A DNA stretch of 64,000 bases, from positions 1-64,000 of the forward strand of contig JAAXTM010000011.1 in NCBI GenBank assembly GCA_013336525.1. The letters are read 5' to 3'. How positions within the stretch are numbered: the first letter of the stretch is position 1; each line of letters opens with the position of its first letter. The stretch is from Geobacteraceae bacterium (lineage in GTDB: Bacteria > Desulfobacterota > Desulfuromonadia > Geobacterales > Pseudopelobacteraceae). Below are positions 54,387-63,591 of the stretch, piece by piece. Below the pieces are notes generated by a model that did no database searches, had not been told where the DNA came from, and saw only the letters and a list, made by a program, of their open reading frames with translations. Position numbers and translations under genes: made by a program.

Positions 54387-56066
54387 ATGGCGATAGATCC
54401 AAACAAAATAATTTATTCGATGATGCGAGTCAGCAAGTTCTACGACAAAAAACCTGTTATTAAGGATATATCGTTATCCTATTTTTACGGTGCCAAGATT
54501 GGCGTACTTGGATTGAATGGTTCCGGCAAGTCCTCACTATTACGAATCATGGCTGGAGTTGATAAAGATTTTAATGGTCAGGCAGTTTTGTCGCAGGGAT
54601 ATACCGTCGGTTATCTGGAGCAGGAGCCACAGCTTGACGAAAGCAAGACTGTTCGCCAGATCGTCGAAGAGGGGGTTCAGGAAACAGTCGACCTGTTGGC
54701 TGAATTTAACGCTATCACCGACAAATTTTCCGAACCGGATGCCGATTTTGAAAAACTGTGTGACCGCCAGGCGGTCCTTCAGGAAAAACTGGATCATCTA
54801 GATGCCTGGGACCTGGATTCGCGCTTGGAAATGGCGATGGATGCCCTGCGCTGCCCGGATGGGGATGCCTCAGTAAAAGTGCTGTCCGGCGGTGAAAAGC
54901 GGCGGGTCGCACTTTGTAGACTGCTACTCAAAAAACCGGATATCCTGCTTCTGGACGAACCGACCAACCACTTGGATGCCGAAACAGTTGCATGGCTGGA
55001 GCATCATCTTCACAGCTACCCCGGGACGGTTATCGCAGTTACTCACGACCGATATTTTCTGGATAACGTAGCGGGCTGGATATTGGAACTGGACCGCGGC
55101 GAAGGTATCCCCTGGAAAGGTAACTATTCCTCCTGGCTGGAGCAAAAACAGAACCGTCTGGCAAATGAAGAAAAACAGGAGTCAGACCGCCAGAAAACAT
55201 TGAAGCGTGAACTAGAATGGATCAGGATGTCGCCAAAAGGTCGACACACCAAGTCTCAGGCACGTATCAGCTCATACGAAGATATGGTCGCCCAAGAAAG
55301 CGAAAAACATGCCAGAGATCTTGAAATTTATCTGCCACCCGGACCACGCCTTGGAGATATCGTCATTGAGGCGGAAAAAGTCGCCAAAGGGTATGGAGAT
55401 AGACTGCTTGTTGAGGACATGACATTCCGTTTGCCGCGTGGGGGGATCGTTGGTATTATTGGCCCGAACGGAGCAGGTAAAACCACCCTCTTCCGGATGA
55501 TTACCGGCCAGGAAAAAGCCGACTCCGGCTCATTCCGTATCGGCGATACCGTCCAACTGGCCTATGTTGACCAGAGTCGAGATTCTCTTAATCCGGACAA
55601 AACCATCTGGGAGGAAATCACAGAGGGACAGGAAGCGATTCAACTCGGCAAAGTGTTAGTAAATTCTAGAGCATATGTTTCCCGTTTCAATTTTTCAGGC
55701 AGCGATCAACAAAAAAAAGTCGGGACGCTCTCAGGTGGCGAGCGTAACAGGGTACATCTTGCCCGGATGCTGAAGAGCGGTGCCAACGTTATCCTGCTGG
55801 ATGAACCGACAAATGATCTTGATGTCAACACCATGAGGGCTCTGGAAGAGGCTCTTGAGAATTTCGCCGGATGCGCGGTTGTTATCAGTCATGATCGCTG
55901 GTTTCTGGATCGTATTGCGACACATATTCTGGCGTTTGAGGGTGATTCGAAAGTAGTCTGGTTTGAAGGAAATTATTCAGAGTATGAAGAGGATCGCAAA
56001 AAACGGTTGGGAGCTGCTGCCGACATCCCACACCGCATTAAATACCGTCAGTTAACACGGGCCTGA
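54387..56066 (+). CDS. ettA: Energy-dependent translational throttle protein EttA (ABC-F)
   Basis: This ABC-F ATPase binds the ribosomal E site and links translation to ATP level. The 559 residues have two ABC domains: Walker A GLNGSGKSS and GPNGAGKTT, signatures LSGGEKRR and LSGGERNR, and both LLDEPTNHLD and LLDEPTNDLD. The EttA-specific WIRMSPKGRHTKSQARISS motif lies between them. The length matches the family. Confidence 0.95.
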   Translation: MAIDPNKIIYSMMRVSKFYDKKPVIKDISLSYFYGAKIGVLGLNGSGKSSLLRIMAGVDKDFNGQAVLSQGYTVGYLEQEPQLDESKTVRQIVEEGVQETVDLLAEFNAITDKFSEPDADFEKLCDRQAVLQEKLDHLDAWDLDSRLEMAMDALRCPDGDASVKVLSGGEKRRVALCRLLLKKPDILLLDEPTNHLDAETVAWLEHHLHSYPGTVIAVTHDRYFLDNVAGWILELDRGEGIPWKGNYSSWLEQKQNRLANEEKQESDRQKTLKRELEWIRMSPKGRHTKSQARISSYEDMVAQESEKHARDLEIYLPPGPRLGDIVIEAEKVAKGYGDRLLVEDMTFRLPRGGIVGIIGPNGAGKTTLFRMITGQEKADSGSFRIGDTVQLAYVDQSRDSLNPDKTIWEEITEGQEAIQLGKVLVNSRAYVSRFNFSGSDQQKKVGTLSGGERNRVHLARMLKSGANVILLDEPTNDLDVNTMRALEEALENFAGCAVVISHDRWFLDRIATHILAFEGDSKVVWFEGNYSEYEEDRKKRLGAAADIPHRIKYRQLTRA

Positions 56067-56090
56067 CCCTGATAAACTGAATAAGATCAA

Positions 56091-56564
56091 TTAACGGAGC
56101 TGCCCCAAACTGGCCTGCATCAGCTCGATAAATGCCTGCCTGGTTTCCGGGTCCGTAATGGAGGCTGCTTCCGCTTCAATGCGGGCCAGCTCCATGGGAG
56201 TAAGTGGGACGTTTACTATAATTTCTTCAGGCACTTCAACTGGCAGTGTATCAACCCTGCCGGCCTTAAGTACAATTTCACGAACTAACTCAGCACCAAG
56301 ACGGCTGTTGAGTTTTTCTTTCATCATGGTGGTCATGAAGCGAAGCTCCTGAATCCATGGTGCACTGGAGACCGCCACGGTTAATATGCCGTTTATGATC
56401 CGCAATGGGCGCGCCCGGCAGGCTAGTGTAGCACCGACAACTTCTGGCCATATACGCCATATTTCTGCTTCATGTAATCGTTCAGCCAAACCGAGGCCAA
56501 CCAGACTTTCCTGCATTAATCCGGACAACGGACGCGGAAAAGACATCTTAGGGCGTTTTTGCAT
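56091..56564 (-). CDS. DciA-like DUF721 protein
   Basis: This 157-residue protein has a DUF721 domain with LAERLHEAEIWRIWPEVVG, VSSAPWIQELRFM and an extended C-terminal part. DciA is the ancestral helicase loader that delivers DnaB to the origin in bacteria without DnaC. The identification is by sequence pattern. It overlaps the next minus-strand gene by 17 bp. Confidence 0.83.
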   Translation of the reverse strand: MQKRPKMSFPRPLSGLMQESLVGLGLAERLHEAEIWRIWPEVVGATLACRARPLRIINGILTVAVSSAPWIQELRFMTTMMKEKLNSRLGAELVREIVLKAGRVDTLPVEVPEEIIVNVPLTPMELARIEAEAASITDPETRQAFIELMQASLGQLR

Positions 56565-56814
56565 TCAGCTTTCTCCGGCGGCTTACAACACCACCAATAA
56601 TCTGTCCGGCGACTGAACCACCTAGCGTTAACGGTATATAATGCCAACTGAGCCCAGTTTTTATACGTAAAAGCACGATAAATGGTATCGGCAGATGTAT
56701 TAGCAAAAACCACATAAAGGAATATTTTGTATAATTTTGACGGATATAGCCACATGGAATGCTTATAATAAAAGCAAATATAATCAAACCGACAATGAGA
56801 ATTGTCCCCTCCAT
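56548..56814 (-). CDS. Small three-helix membrane protein of unknown function
   Basis: I do not recognise this 88-residue protein. Three hydrophobic segments are visible (TILIVGLIIFAFIISIPCG, FMWFLLIHLPIPFIVLL and ITLGG-type glycine-rich near the C terminus). The C terminus is basic, with VSRRRKLNAKTP. The ATG at 56814 follows AAGGAG at good spacing. It overlaps dciA by 17 bp, so the two are cotranscribed. Confidence 0.72.
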   Translation of the reverse strand: MEGTILIVGLIIFAFIISIPCGYIRQNYTKYSFMWFLLIHLPIPFIVLLRIKTGLSWHYIPLTLGGSVAGQIIGGVVSRRRKLNAKTP

Positions 56815-56987
56815 GTACAAACTCCTTAGTAATCAGTAAAAGTTTTTTTGGTAGAAACTAACTTGGTTAACCTACTTAACATTTTCATCAGAACCTTGTC
56901 ATAGTAGGAACTCATATAATTTTTGTCAATTACCATTGCACATCAGTCCGCACAATAAAGCTCTTAAATTACGGGAGATCTATAAAA
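56815..56987. other. Divergent gap between the small membrane gene and DUF3343
   Basis: This 173-bp A+T-rich gap must hold promoters for both divergent genes. No convincing -35/-10 pair was found by eye. Its right end carries GGGAGA, the ribosome binding site of the DUF3343 gene. Confidence 0.3.
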
Positions 56988-57272
56988 GTGATTCAAAACG
57001 GACAATTACTTGCTGTATTCAATTCAGCACATCGAGTTATGAAAGCTGAACATATTCTCAAAGGGTGTGGAGTGGCTATGACACTGATACCGGCCCCCAG
57101 GGCACTCTCAACAGACTGTGGCCTCGCAATTTGCTTTAGCAGCGCTCTCTATGACGTGGTGCTAAACGCCCTTACTTCAGAAGAACTCCTACCGGAATTT
57201 ATCTATCGGAAAGACAGCGATTTGCACTATGAACCAATATGGTGTAACGAGAATTTCCAAGTTATCCAATAA
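56988..57272 (+). CDS. DUF3343 family protein (putative Se/S carrier-like)
   Basis: This 94-residue protein matches DUF3343. AVFNSAHRVMKAEHIL and LIPAPRALSTDCGLAICF with its conserved Cys are the family marks. Members occur near selenium metabolism and sulfur transfer genes and are often annotated as putative Se/S carriers; the role is not proven. The start is a GTG at 56988 with GGGAGA nine bases upstream. Confidence 0.85.
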   Translation: MIQNGQLLAVFNSAHRVMKAEHILKGCGVAMTLIPAPRALSTDCGLAICFSSALYDVVLNALTSEELLPEFIYRKDSDLHYEPIWCNENFQVIQ

Positions 57273-57435
57273 TGCTGACAACACATCACGGAAGTGCATC
57301 ATTATTGTTAAATACAACCATCACTATACGGTATAATACGTCTTTAAAAACAAATAGTTCTTGACAGCGACAGGGCGTCACTTTATAGTGATCCCCTTTT
57401 GGAATAACTCTACACTTAAGGCTACATAACATAAA
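57273..57435 (+). other. Intergenic region before ffh
   Basis: This 163-bp gap contains the ffh promoter (57361-57389). Upstream of it a TATAAT at 57332-57337 has no matching -35. No terminator for the DUF3343 gene was seen. Confidence 0.4.
57361..57389 (+). promoter_or_regulatory. Strong sigma-70 promoter of the ffh-rplS operon
   Basis: A perfect TTGACA at 57361-57366 and TATAGT at 57384-57389 are separated by exactly 17 bp. The expected start is near 57396, giving a leader of about 40 bases. Confidence 0.8.
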
Positions 57436-58797
57436 ATGTTTAACAGCTTATCGGACAAACTAGAATCAGCCTTCAAGAAACTTCGTGGTCAGGGAGTAAT
57501 GACTGAGGAGAATATAAAGGATGCTTTGCGTGAGGTCCGGCTAGCTCTCCTTGAGGCCGATGTTAACTTTAAGGTTGTTAAAGATTTCATAGAAAATGTT
57601 CGAAACAAAGCCGTAGGCACCGAAGTTCTGAACAGCCTGTCCCCAGGCCAGCAGATAATCAAAATAGTTCATGATGAACTTATCGCTATCATGGGCGGCA
57701 GCGAAGACAATTCACTTGATCTCGCAGCAAAACCACCAGTTGCAATTATGATGGTTGGTTTACAGGGTGCCGGAAAGACCACGACATGCGGCAAGCTGGG
57801 CAATCTGCTTAAAAAACAGAAGCGAAAGCCTCTACTTGTTTCTGCCGATGTTTATCGCCCGGCTGCTATTGAACAACTAAAACTGGTTGGCAGCCAGTTA
57901 GGTCTTGAGGTTTTTGCCTCAACCGCCGACCAGAAACCGCTTGATATAAGTGTCAGCGCAATGAAGTTTGCCGAATTGAATGGCTACGACACTGTCATTT
58001 TGGATACAGCCGGGCGTCACCAGATAGATGATTTTCTGATGAATGAGCTGAGTGAGATTAATACAGCCATACAACCCCGTGAAATTTTATTTGTAGCTGA
58101 TGCCATGACTGGGCAGGAAGCCGTTGCCATCGCTAGCGGTTTTAATGACCGACTTGAGATAAGTGGCGTTGTGCTTTCCAAGCTTGACGGAGATGCAAAG
58201 GGTGGAGCTGCCCTTTCCATCAAAGCTGTTACCGGCAAACCAATTAAGTTTGTTGGACTCGGTGAGAAACTTGATGCATTGGAGGTTTTTCACGCTGATC
58301 GAATAGTATCGCGCATTCTTGGCATGGGGGATGTCCTTACTCTTGTTGAAAAAGCACAATCACTTTTTGATGACAAAGAAACAACACTTCTTCAGCAAAA
58401 ACTGAAGAAAAGCCAGTTTGACCTTGAAGATTTTCTCTCACAGATGCAGCAGATCAAAAAATTGGGATCTGTTGAATCTATCATGGGAATGATCCCTGGT
58501 ATGGGCAAAATGATGAAGCAGATGAAGGGCGCCCAGCCAAGTGAAAATGAAATTAAGCGCATTGAAGCGATTATCCGTTCAATGACCCCAGGTGAGCGCG
58601 CTAACCACGGGATAATAAACGGCAGTCGCCGCCTTCGGATATCCAAAGGAAGCGGCACATCAGTACAGGAAGTCAATCTGTTGCTCAAACGTTTTACAGA
58701 AGCACAAAAAATGATGAAGATGATGCAGAAGCTAGGTCCAAAAGGCCTACTCAAAGGAATGGGCGGGCTTGGTAAGGGAATGATGCCATTCCGTTAA
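57436..58797 (+). CDS. ffh: Signal recognition particle protein Ffh
   Basis: Ffh binds signal peptides of nascent membrane proteins together with 4.5S RNA. The 453 residues have the NG GTPase domain with GLQGAGKTTTCGKLG, VSADVYRPAA and LDTAGRHQIDD, and a Met-rich M domain ending GKGMMPFR. FNSLSDKLESAFKKLRG is the usual N terminus. It heads the operon with rpsP, khpA, rimM, trmD and rplS, a classical order. Confidence 0.96.
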   Translation: MFNSLSDKLESAFKKLRGQGVMTEENIKDALREVRLALLEADVNFKVVKDFIENVRNKAVGTEVLNSLSPGQQIIKIVHDELIAIMGGSEDNSLDLAAKPPVAIMMVGLQGAGKTTTCGKLGNLLKKQKRKPLLVSADVYRPAAIEQLKLVGSQLGLEVFASTADQKPLDISVSAMKFAELNGYDTVILDTAGRHQIDDFLMNELSEINTAIQPREILFVADAMTGQEAVAIASGFNDRLEISGVVLSKLDGDAKGGAALSIKAVTGKPIKFVGLGEKLDALEVFHADRIVSRILGMGDVLTLVEKAQSLFDDKETTLLQQKLKKSQFDLEDFLSQMQQIKKLGSVESIMGMIPGMGKMMKQMKGAQPSENEIKRIEAIIRSMTPGERANHGIINGSRRLRISKGSGTSVQEVNLLLKRFTEAQKMMKMMQKLGPKGLLKGMGGLGKGMMPFR

Positions 58798-58863
58798 ATA
58801 TAAAAGTCTAGACCCGTGTTCACAAAATACTATCCAGAAGTACAAAATCAGGAGGAAATACAA

Positions 58864-59130
58864 ATGGCTACAAAAATCAGACTTGCACGTGCAGGCGCTA
58901 AAAAGAGACCTTTCTACCAGATAGTTGTTGCTGATGAACGCAGCCGCAGAGATGGTAGTTTCATCGAAAATGTTGGCACATACGATCCAACCAAGAATCC
59001 TGCTGTTGTTAAACTGAAGACGGAAAGTGTAACTACTTGGCTCGGCAAGGGCGCCCAACCTACTGATACGGTTCGTCAGATACTCAAGAATGCCGGACTT
59101 CTTGACAAGGCCCCTGCAGCTACCGCATAA
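58864..59130 (+). CDS. rpsP: 30S ribosomal protein bS16
   Basis: The 88 residues begin [20 protein letters not shown] and show [21 protein letters not shown]. The C terminus has the usual [17 protein letters not shown] use the ATG at 58864 after CAGGAGGAAATACAA; an upstream ATG at 58816 is not in the family. Confidence 0.96.
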   Translation: MATKIRLARAGAKKRPFYQIVVADERSRRDGSFIENVGTYDPTKNPAVVKLKTESVTTWLGKGAQPTDTVRQILKNAGLLDKAPAATA

Positions 59131-59187
59131 CGTATCCAGTTCATCCGGTCCGCCGGTCACTCTATATGGGCAGCAGAGGATATCGCC

Positions 59188-59418
59188 ATGAAGACTCTTG
59201 TAGAAAGCATTGCAAAAGCGCTGGTTGATGACCCGACTCAAGTAATAGCAACCGAGGAGACAGAGGAGGATACTCTGGTCATTAGTTTGACCGTCGCCAA
59301 GGATGACATGGGAAGAATCATCGGTAAGGAAGGGCGGACCGCAAAAGCGATACGAACTATTCTTAATGCTGTATCTACAAAAGACAACAAGAAGGCGATC
59401 CTAAAGATTGTAGAATAA
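59188..59418 (+). CDS. khpA: KH-domain RNA-binding protein KhpA
   Basis: This 76-residue protein is a single KH domain with the GRIIGKEGRTAKAIRTIL loop. It is the small RNA-binding partner of KhpB and is found between rpsP and rimM in many bacteria. Its stop is directly followed by the rimM start (59419). Confidence 0.94.
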   Translation: MKTLVESIAKALVDDPTQVIATEETEEDTLVISLTVAKDDMGRIIGKEGRTAKAIRTILNAVSTKDNKKAILKIVE

Positions 59419-59940
59419 ATGACAGATCAGGATGAATTGATTCCGGTTGGTAAAATCATCGGTACACATGGAATTAAGGGGGCTCTAAAGGTACACTCCT
59501 ATTCCGGAAATATAGACAGCTTACAATCTGCTAAAACCGCTTTTTTGAAAAAAAAAGACGGTACGCTTTGTGAGTATGTCATAAAAAGTGTTTCTGCACA
59601 TGCCGGCGGCTTCATTTTATATCTGGATGGTTTTTCAGACATTAATCAAGTTCTTTCTTTTACCGGCTTAGAGATTTGTCTAAAACTAAGTCAGTTACCG
59701 GCTACTGATCAAGATGAATATTACTGGCGTGATCTTATCGGCCTTGTTGTTTTCACTGATCAGGGCATTGAACTTGGAACACTTGTTGACATTTTTGAAA
59801 CCGGCAGCAGCGACATCTACGTTGTAAGAGGCGGTTCCAAAGAGTATTTGATCCCGGCTATTGCTGATGTAATTGCAGAAATTGACATTCAGGGTAAAAA
59901 AATGATTATTACCCCGCTTGAAGGCTTATTAGATCTATGA
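59419..59940 (+). CDS. rimM: 16S rRNA processing protein RimM
   Basis: RimM binds bS19 and helps mature the 30S head. The N-terminal part has [21 protein letters not shown]. The C-terminal PRC-barrel domain has [13 protein letters not shown] and [12 protein letters not shown]. It starts right after the khpA stop and overlaps trmD by 4 bp. Confidence 0.95.
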   Translation: MTDQDELIPVGKIIGTHGIKGALKVHSYSGNIDSLQSAKTAFLKKKDGTLCEYVIKSVSAHAGGFILYLDGFSDINQVLSFTGLEICLKLSQLPATDQDEYYWRDLIGLVVFTDQGIELGTLVDIFETGSSDIYVVRGGSKEYLIPAIADVIAEIDIQGKKMIITPLEGLLDL

Positions 59941-60680
59941 AGTTTGACATCCTGACTCTGTTTCCAGGGATGTTTTCCGGGCCTTTTGATGAAAGTATTA
60001 TCAAAAGAGCTAAAGATAAACAGCTCATTGACATTTCGCTACACAATATCCGCGACTGGGCCACAGATCGTCATCAAACTGCTGATGACAGCCCTTATGG
60101 CGGTGGTGCAGGCATGGTCATGAAAGCCGCTCCACTGGCAGCAGGTATTGAGTCAATAAAGTCACAGAGCCCGTTGTCAACAGTTGTGCTTACATCGCCC
60201 CACGGAAGACGCCTCACACATAGCGTTGCTGTGGAACTTGCCGAGAAACCAGGGTTGATAATTGTTTGCGGTCGTTATGAAGGGATTGATGAAAGAGTAC
60301 GATCGATCTATGCAGAAGACGACATTTCTCTTGGTGATTTTGTTCTCTCAGGCGGTGAAATAGCCGCAATGGCAATTGTTGACTCTGTAACAAGGTTAAT
60401 TCCAGGAGCTCTTGGCAGTATTGAATCAGCTGAATCAGATTCTTTTGGTGACGGCTTGCTGGAGTATCCACACTACACGCGTCCACCTGAATTTAAGGGA
60501 TTAACCGTTCCAGACGCCCTACTTTCGGGAAATCATGAACTGATCAGAAAATGGCGCCGTAAAGAATCGCTGCGCAAGACAAGAGCACTGCGGCCAGACT
60601 TGCTCTCAAGAGCCCTATTGACAAGGGAAGACAGAAAGATGCTGACTGAGATTGAGCAGGAGAGCCCCCATGACATGTAA
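59937..60680 (+). CDS. trmD: tRNA (guanine(37)-N1)-methyltransferase TrmD
   Basis: TrmD methylates G37 beside the anticodon to prevent frameshifting. The 247 residues have [32 protein letters not shown] and the SAM knot region [13 protein letters not shown] with [14 protein letters not shown]. The C-terminal tRNA-binding helices have [11 protein letters not shown]. The length is normal. Confidence 0.96.
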   Translation: MKFDILTLFPGMFSGPFDESIIKRAKDKQLIDISLHNIRDWATDRHQTADDSPYGGGAGMVMKAAPLAAGIESIKSQSPLSTVVLTSPHGRRLTHSVAVELAEKPGLIIVCGRYEGIDERVRSIYAEDDISLGDFVLSGGEIAAMAIVDSVTRLIPGALGSIESAESDSFGDGLLEYPHYTRPPEFKGLTVPDALLSGNHELIRKWRRKESLRKTRALRPDLLSRALLTREDRKMLTEIEQESPHDM

Positions 60681-61248
60681 CAATCTGGCGGTTGCACTTG
60701 TTCACTACCCGGTTTACAACAAGCATCACGAAGTTGTCACCTCTGCTTTGACAAACCTGGATCAGCACGACATTGCCCGCTCATCAAAAACGTTTGGGCT
60801 GGATCGCTTTTATATTGTGACCCCTTCCGAGGAACAGCGAAAGCTGGCCGAAAGAATAAGTGGCCACTGGCAACAGGGCTGGGGTGCTGACTATAACCCT
60901 GATCGTAGAGAGGCTCTGGATATTGTCCGGGTTACTCCTACGCTGGCAGCAGCGGCAGCGGATTTTCAAACCGGATTCAGCAAAACTGTCAAAATTGCAG
61001 TCACCGGGGCAGCAAAACGCTCAGGTTCGATAGCACTTGTGGCATTCAGGAAGCTACTTGAGGAATCTGACCAGCCATACCTGCTGCTGTTAGGTACCGG
61101 GTGGGGACTGACTGATGAATGTTTTTCAACAGCTGATCTTATACTTGAACCAATAGCAGGAAACGGATTATACAATCACCTCTCGGTTCGTTCTGCAGCA
61201 GCAATAATGTTTGATCGACTCAGAGGAATTGAACGCGAAGATACATAA
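60670..61248 (+). CDS. SAM-dependent RNA methyltransferase (TrmD-operon family)
   Basis: This protein of 192 residues belongs to a SPOUT-like RNA methyltransferase family of unknown target often found beside trmD. Motifs are [16 protein letters not shown], the loop [11 protein letters not shown]-like ([16 protein letters not shown]) and [13 protein letters not shown]. The ATG at 60670 follows GCAGGAGAG and overlaps the trmD stop by 11 bp. The target RNA is unknown. Confidence 0.85.
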   Translation: MTCNNLAVALVHYPVYNKHHEVVTSALTNLDQHDIARSSKTFGLDRFYIVTPSEEQRKLAERISGHWQQGWGADYNPDRREALDIVRVTPTLAAAAADFQTGFSKTVKIAVTGAAKRSGSIALVAFRKLLEESDQPYLLLLGTGWGLTDECFSTADLILEPIAGNGLYNHLSVRSAAAIMFDRLRGIEREDT

Positions 61249-61286
61249 ACTCACAAACCGAGCATCATACAGGAGGAAGGCAACTA

Positions 61287-61646
61287 ATGAATACCATCGA
61301 TTTTCTGGAATTTGACCAAATGAAGAAGAATGTAATCCCTTTCAAGGTCGGGGATACTGTTAAAGTACATGTAAGAATCGTCGAGGGCGACAAACAGCGT
61401 ATTCAGGCATATCAGGGCGTTTGTATTGCTCGCCAGAATGGTGGCGTTCGCGAGACATTTACAGTTCGTAAAATCTCCAACAACATTGGCGTTGAAAGAA
61501 CGTTTCCGTTGCATTCACCAAACATTGAAAACATTGAAGTCATGGTTCGTGGTCATGTCCGTCGCGCCAAACTTTACTATCTGCGCAAATTGCGCGGTAA
61601 AGCAGCCAGGATTCGTGAGAAGAAATACGTACCTGTCGCCAAATAG
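61287..61646 (+). CDS. rplS: 50S ribosomal protein bL19
   Basis: The 119 residues show [35 protein letters not shown] and [16 protein letters not shown]. The C terminus is basic ([20 protein letters not shown]). An AGGAGGAA site precedes the ATG. It ends the operon and is followed by a strong terminator. Confidence 0.97.
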   Translation: MNTIDFLEFDQMKKNVIPFKVGDTVKVHVRIVEGDKQRIQAYQGVCIARQNGGVRETFTVRKISNNIGVERTFPLHSPNIENIEVMVRGHVRRAKLYYLRKLRGKAARIREKKYVPVAK

Positions 61647-61651
61647 TTCAC

Positions 61652-61681
61652 AAAAAAGCCCCGCTCATGCGGGGCTTTTTT
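61652..61681. terminator. Bidirectional terminator after rplS
   Basis: AAAAAAGCCCCGC at 61652-61664 and GCGGGGCTTTTTT at 61669-61681 pair perfectly around a TCAT loop. The A-run and T-run make it symmetrical. Confidence 0.95.
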
Positions 61682-61725
61682 GTATTAGTAAGTTTGTTAA
61701 CTGCTTACCAGAGTCAGGACTGATT

Positions 61726-62379
61726 ATGACACATCAAGGCGAACTGTTTTCAGCGCAAGCTCTCGACACACTCAAGTTCGAGAAAGTTGCATACAGCAGC
61801 GGTTTTACATGCGTAGCTGGAATCGATGAAGCAGGACGTGGGCCACTGGCTGGTCCAGTGATGGCCGCAGCTGTAATCCTGCCGGTCGGGCTAAAGATCA
61901 ATGGGGTTGACGACTCCAAAAAGCTTACGCCGGACAAGCGGGAAAAACTGTTTGATGTCATCATGGCGCAAGCTTTGTCAGTCGGAGTTGGTGTTATGAC
62001 GCCGGCCGACATTGACCGAATAAACATTCTACAAGCCACCCGCTGTGCAATGCTTGCTGCTGTCCAGCAACTTTCCCAACAACCGGACTACCTGTTAATC
62101 GATGGGATCAGTACCATAGACAGCACAATTGCCCAGAAGACCATAAAGAAGGGCGATTCCCTGAGCCTCTCTATAGCTGCCGCCTCGATTATTGCAAAGG
62201 TAACCCGTGACCGGCTTATGATCGAGATGGATGCTGAATATCCTGGATACGGATTTTCCGGTCACAAAGGGTATGGCAGTGCTGCTCACATGGAAGCGAT
62301 CAGGAAATTTGGACCATCGCCCATTCATCGACTGACTTTTGGCGGTGTCAAGGAGTATGTAGGTTGTACCTCTTCCTGA
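61726..62379 (+). CDS. rnhB: Ribonuclease HII
   Basis: This nuclease removes ribonucleotides from DNA. The 217 residues from the ATG at 61726 (MTHQGELFSAQAL) have AGIDEAGRGPLAGPVMAAAVIL with the catalytic acids. DYLLIDG and ASIIAKVTRDRLM carry the remaining site. SGHKGYGSAAHMEAI is also diagnostic. An in-frame start at 61426 lies inside rplS in another frame and is not real. The gene overlaps the next by 16 bp. Confidence 0.96.
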   Translation: MTHQGELFSAQALDTLKFEKVAYSSGFTCVAGIDEAGRGPLAGPVMAAAVILPVGLKINGVDDSKKLTPDKREKLFDVIMAQALSVGVGVMTPADIDRINILQATRCAMLAAVQQLSQQPDYLLIDGISTIDSTIAQKTIKKGDSLSLSIAAASIIAKVTRDRLMIEMDAEYPGYGFSGHKGYGSAAHMEAIRKFGPSPIHRLTFGGVKEYVGCTSS

Positions 62380-63524
62380 TAACATTCCTGACGCTCTACG
62401 GCGGTATGCATCTTTACGCATTCTTCAGACTGCGTAGTATTTTCCGACCGGTACGGCACCAGACATGGCTACTGATTGCCTGGCTGATTCTCATGACCAT
62501 CGTCCCGTTTCTAGTCCGCGTGGCAGAACAATTCGGCATGGAAGAAACCGCGTTGGTTATCGCATGGCCCGGCTATCTCTGGATGGGTTTCCTGTTTATA
62601 CTCACCTCACTTTTGCTATTCACCGACACGATTCATTACTTTTACCGCCTTGTATTCCGTAGTTTTTACAAACGATTACCAGAATTTATATCGTCTCGTA
62701 ATGCCAGCAGCATTGTACTCATCATTGCTGTAGTAGCCAGCATTTATGCTTTTATTGAAGCTGGGCAGATCCGTAGCGAACATATTGTCATAACCTCGGC
62801 TAAACTCCCCTCCTCTATTCCCAAGATCAGAATAGTACAGATATCCGATGTGCATATCGGCCTGCTGTTGCAAGACTATCGGCAGGAACGCATTCTGGCA
62901 AAGATAAGGGAAGCCGGTCCTGACATTCTCGTCTCAACCGGTGATTTAATTGACGGCAAATTGAACCTTGATTACGGCATCTCTGAACGCACCCCTCTAG
63001 CAGCATTACTGTCATCTATTCCGGCATCTTACGGAAAATTTGCCGTCATTGGTAATCACGAGGTTTACGCAGGCCTACCACAGGCTCTTGCCTTTAGCCG
63101 TGCAGCCGGTTTTTCTATCCTCCGCAACCAATCCATCAAGCTTAAAAATGGAATTACCATATCAGGCGTTGATGATCGTGCCGTTAATCCTGGAGCTCTT
63201 AGCGACAAAGACACCGAAACAGCTCTTCTCAACACGGTTTCTCACGATTCTTTCCATCTGTTGCTGAAGCACCGGCCCGACATACTGCCGGAAAGTGACG
63301 GCCACTTTGACCTGCAACTCTCCGGTCACGTCCATAACGGGCAGATCTTCCCGTTCAACTTCCTCGTTAAACTTAAGCATCAAATCCCCTGCGGAACAAC
63401 CATGACCAGAGCAGGTTCCCGCATTCATGTTTCAAGAGGCACCGGAACCTGGGGCCCTCCCATGCGTTTGTTTGCCCCGCCCGAGGTCACAGTTATTGAC
63501 ATCGTCCGGCAGCAACCATCCTGA
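62364..63524 (+). CDS. Membrane-anchored metallophosphoesterase
   Basis: This 386-residue protein has about four N-terminal helices (residues 1-140) and a calcineurin-type phosphoesterase domain. Motifs are VQISDVHIG, VSTGDLIDG, VIGNHEVYAG and the LSGHVHNGQIFPF block. It resembles the YkuE/YaeI lipid-related group, but the substrate is unknown. The start is a TTG at 62364 with AAGGAG eight bases upstream, inside the rnhB 3' end; it is a rare start with a good site. Confidence 0.88.
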   Translation: MYLFLITFLTLYGGMHLYAFFRLRSIFRPVRHQTWLLIAWLILMTIVPFLVRVAEQFGMEETALVIAWPGYLWMGFLFILTSLLLFTDTIHYFYRLVFRSFYKRLPEFISSRNASSIVLIIAVVASIYAFIEAGQIRSEHIVITSAKLPSSIPKIRIVQISDVHIGLLLQDYRQERILAKIREAGPDILVSTGDLIDGKLNLDYGISERTPLAALLSSIPASYGKFAVIGNHEVYAGLPQALAFSRAAGFSILRNQSIKLKNGITISGVDDRAVNPGALSDKDTETALLNTVSHDSFHLLLKHRPDILPESDGHFDLQLSGHVHNGQIFPFNFLVKLKHQIPCGTTMTRAGSRIHVSRGTGTWGPPMRLFAPPEVTVIDIVRQQPS

Positions 63525-63538
63525 CAATACCGGTTATA

Positions 63539-63591
63539 CTAGGAGCCTGTCGGATTTTCGCTACGATTTCCTAAGTCCGACAGACTCCTAG
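63539..63591. repeat. 16-bp inverted repeat that includes the mltG stop codon
   Basis: CTAGGAGCCTGTCGGA (63539-63554) and TCCGACAGACTCCTAG (63576-63591) are complementary except for one position, with a 21-base loop. The right arm contains the mltG stop. It looks like a dispersed repeat element or a factor-independent-like hairpin without a T-run. Confidence 0.7.

Noticed and set aside
57332-57337. TATAAT upstream of ffh as a promoter
   Set aside because: No -35 hexamer lies at 16-18 bp, and a far better promoter is found at 57361-57389.
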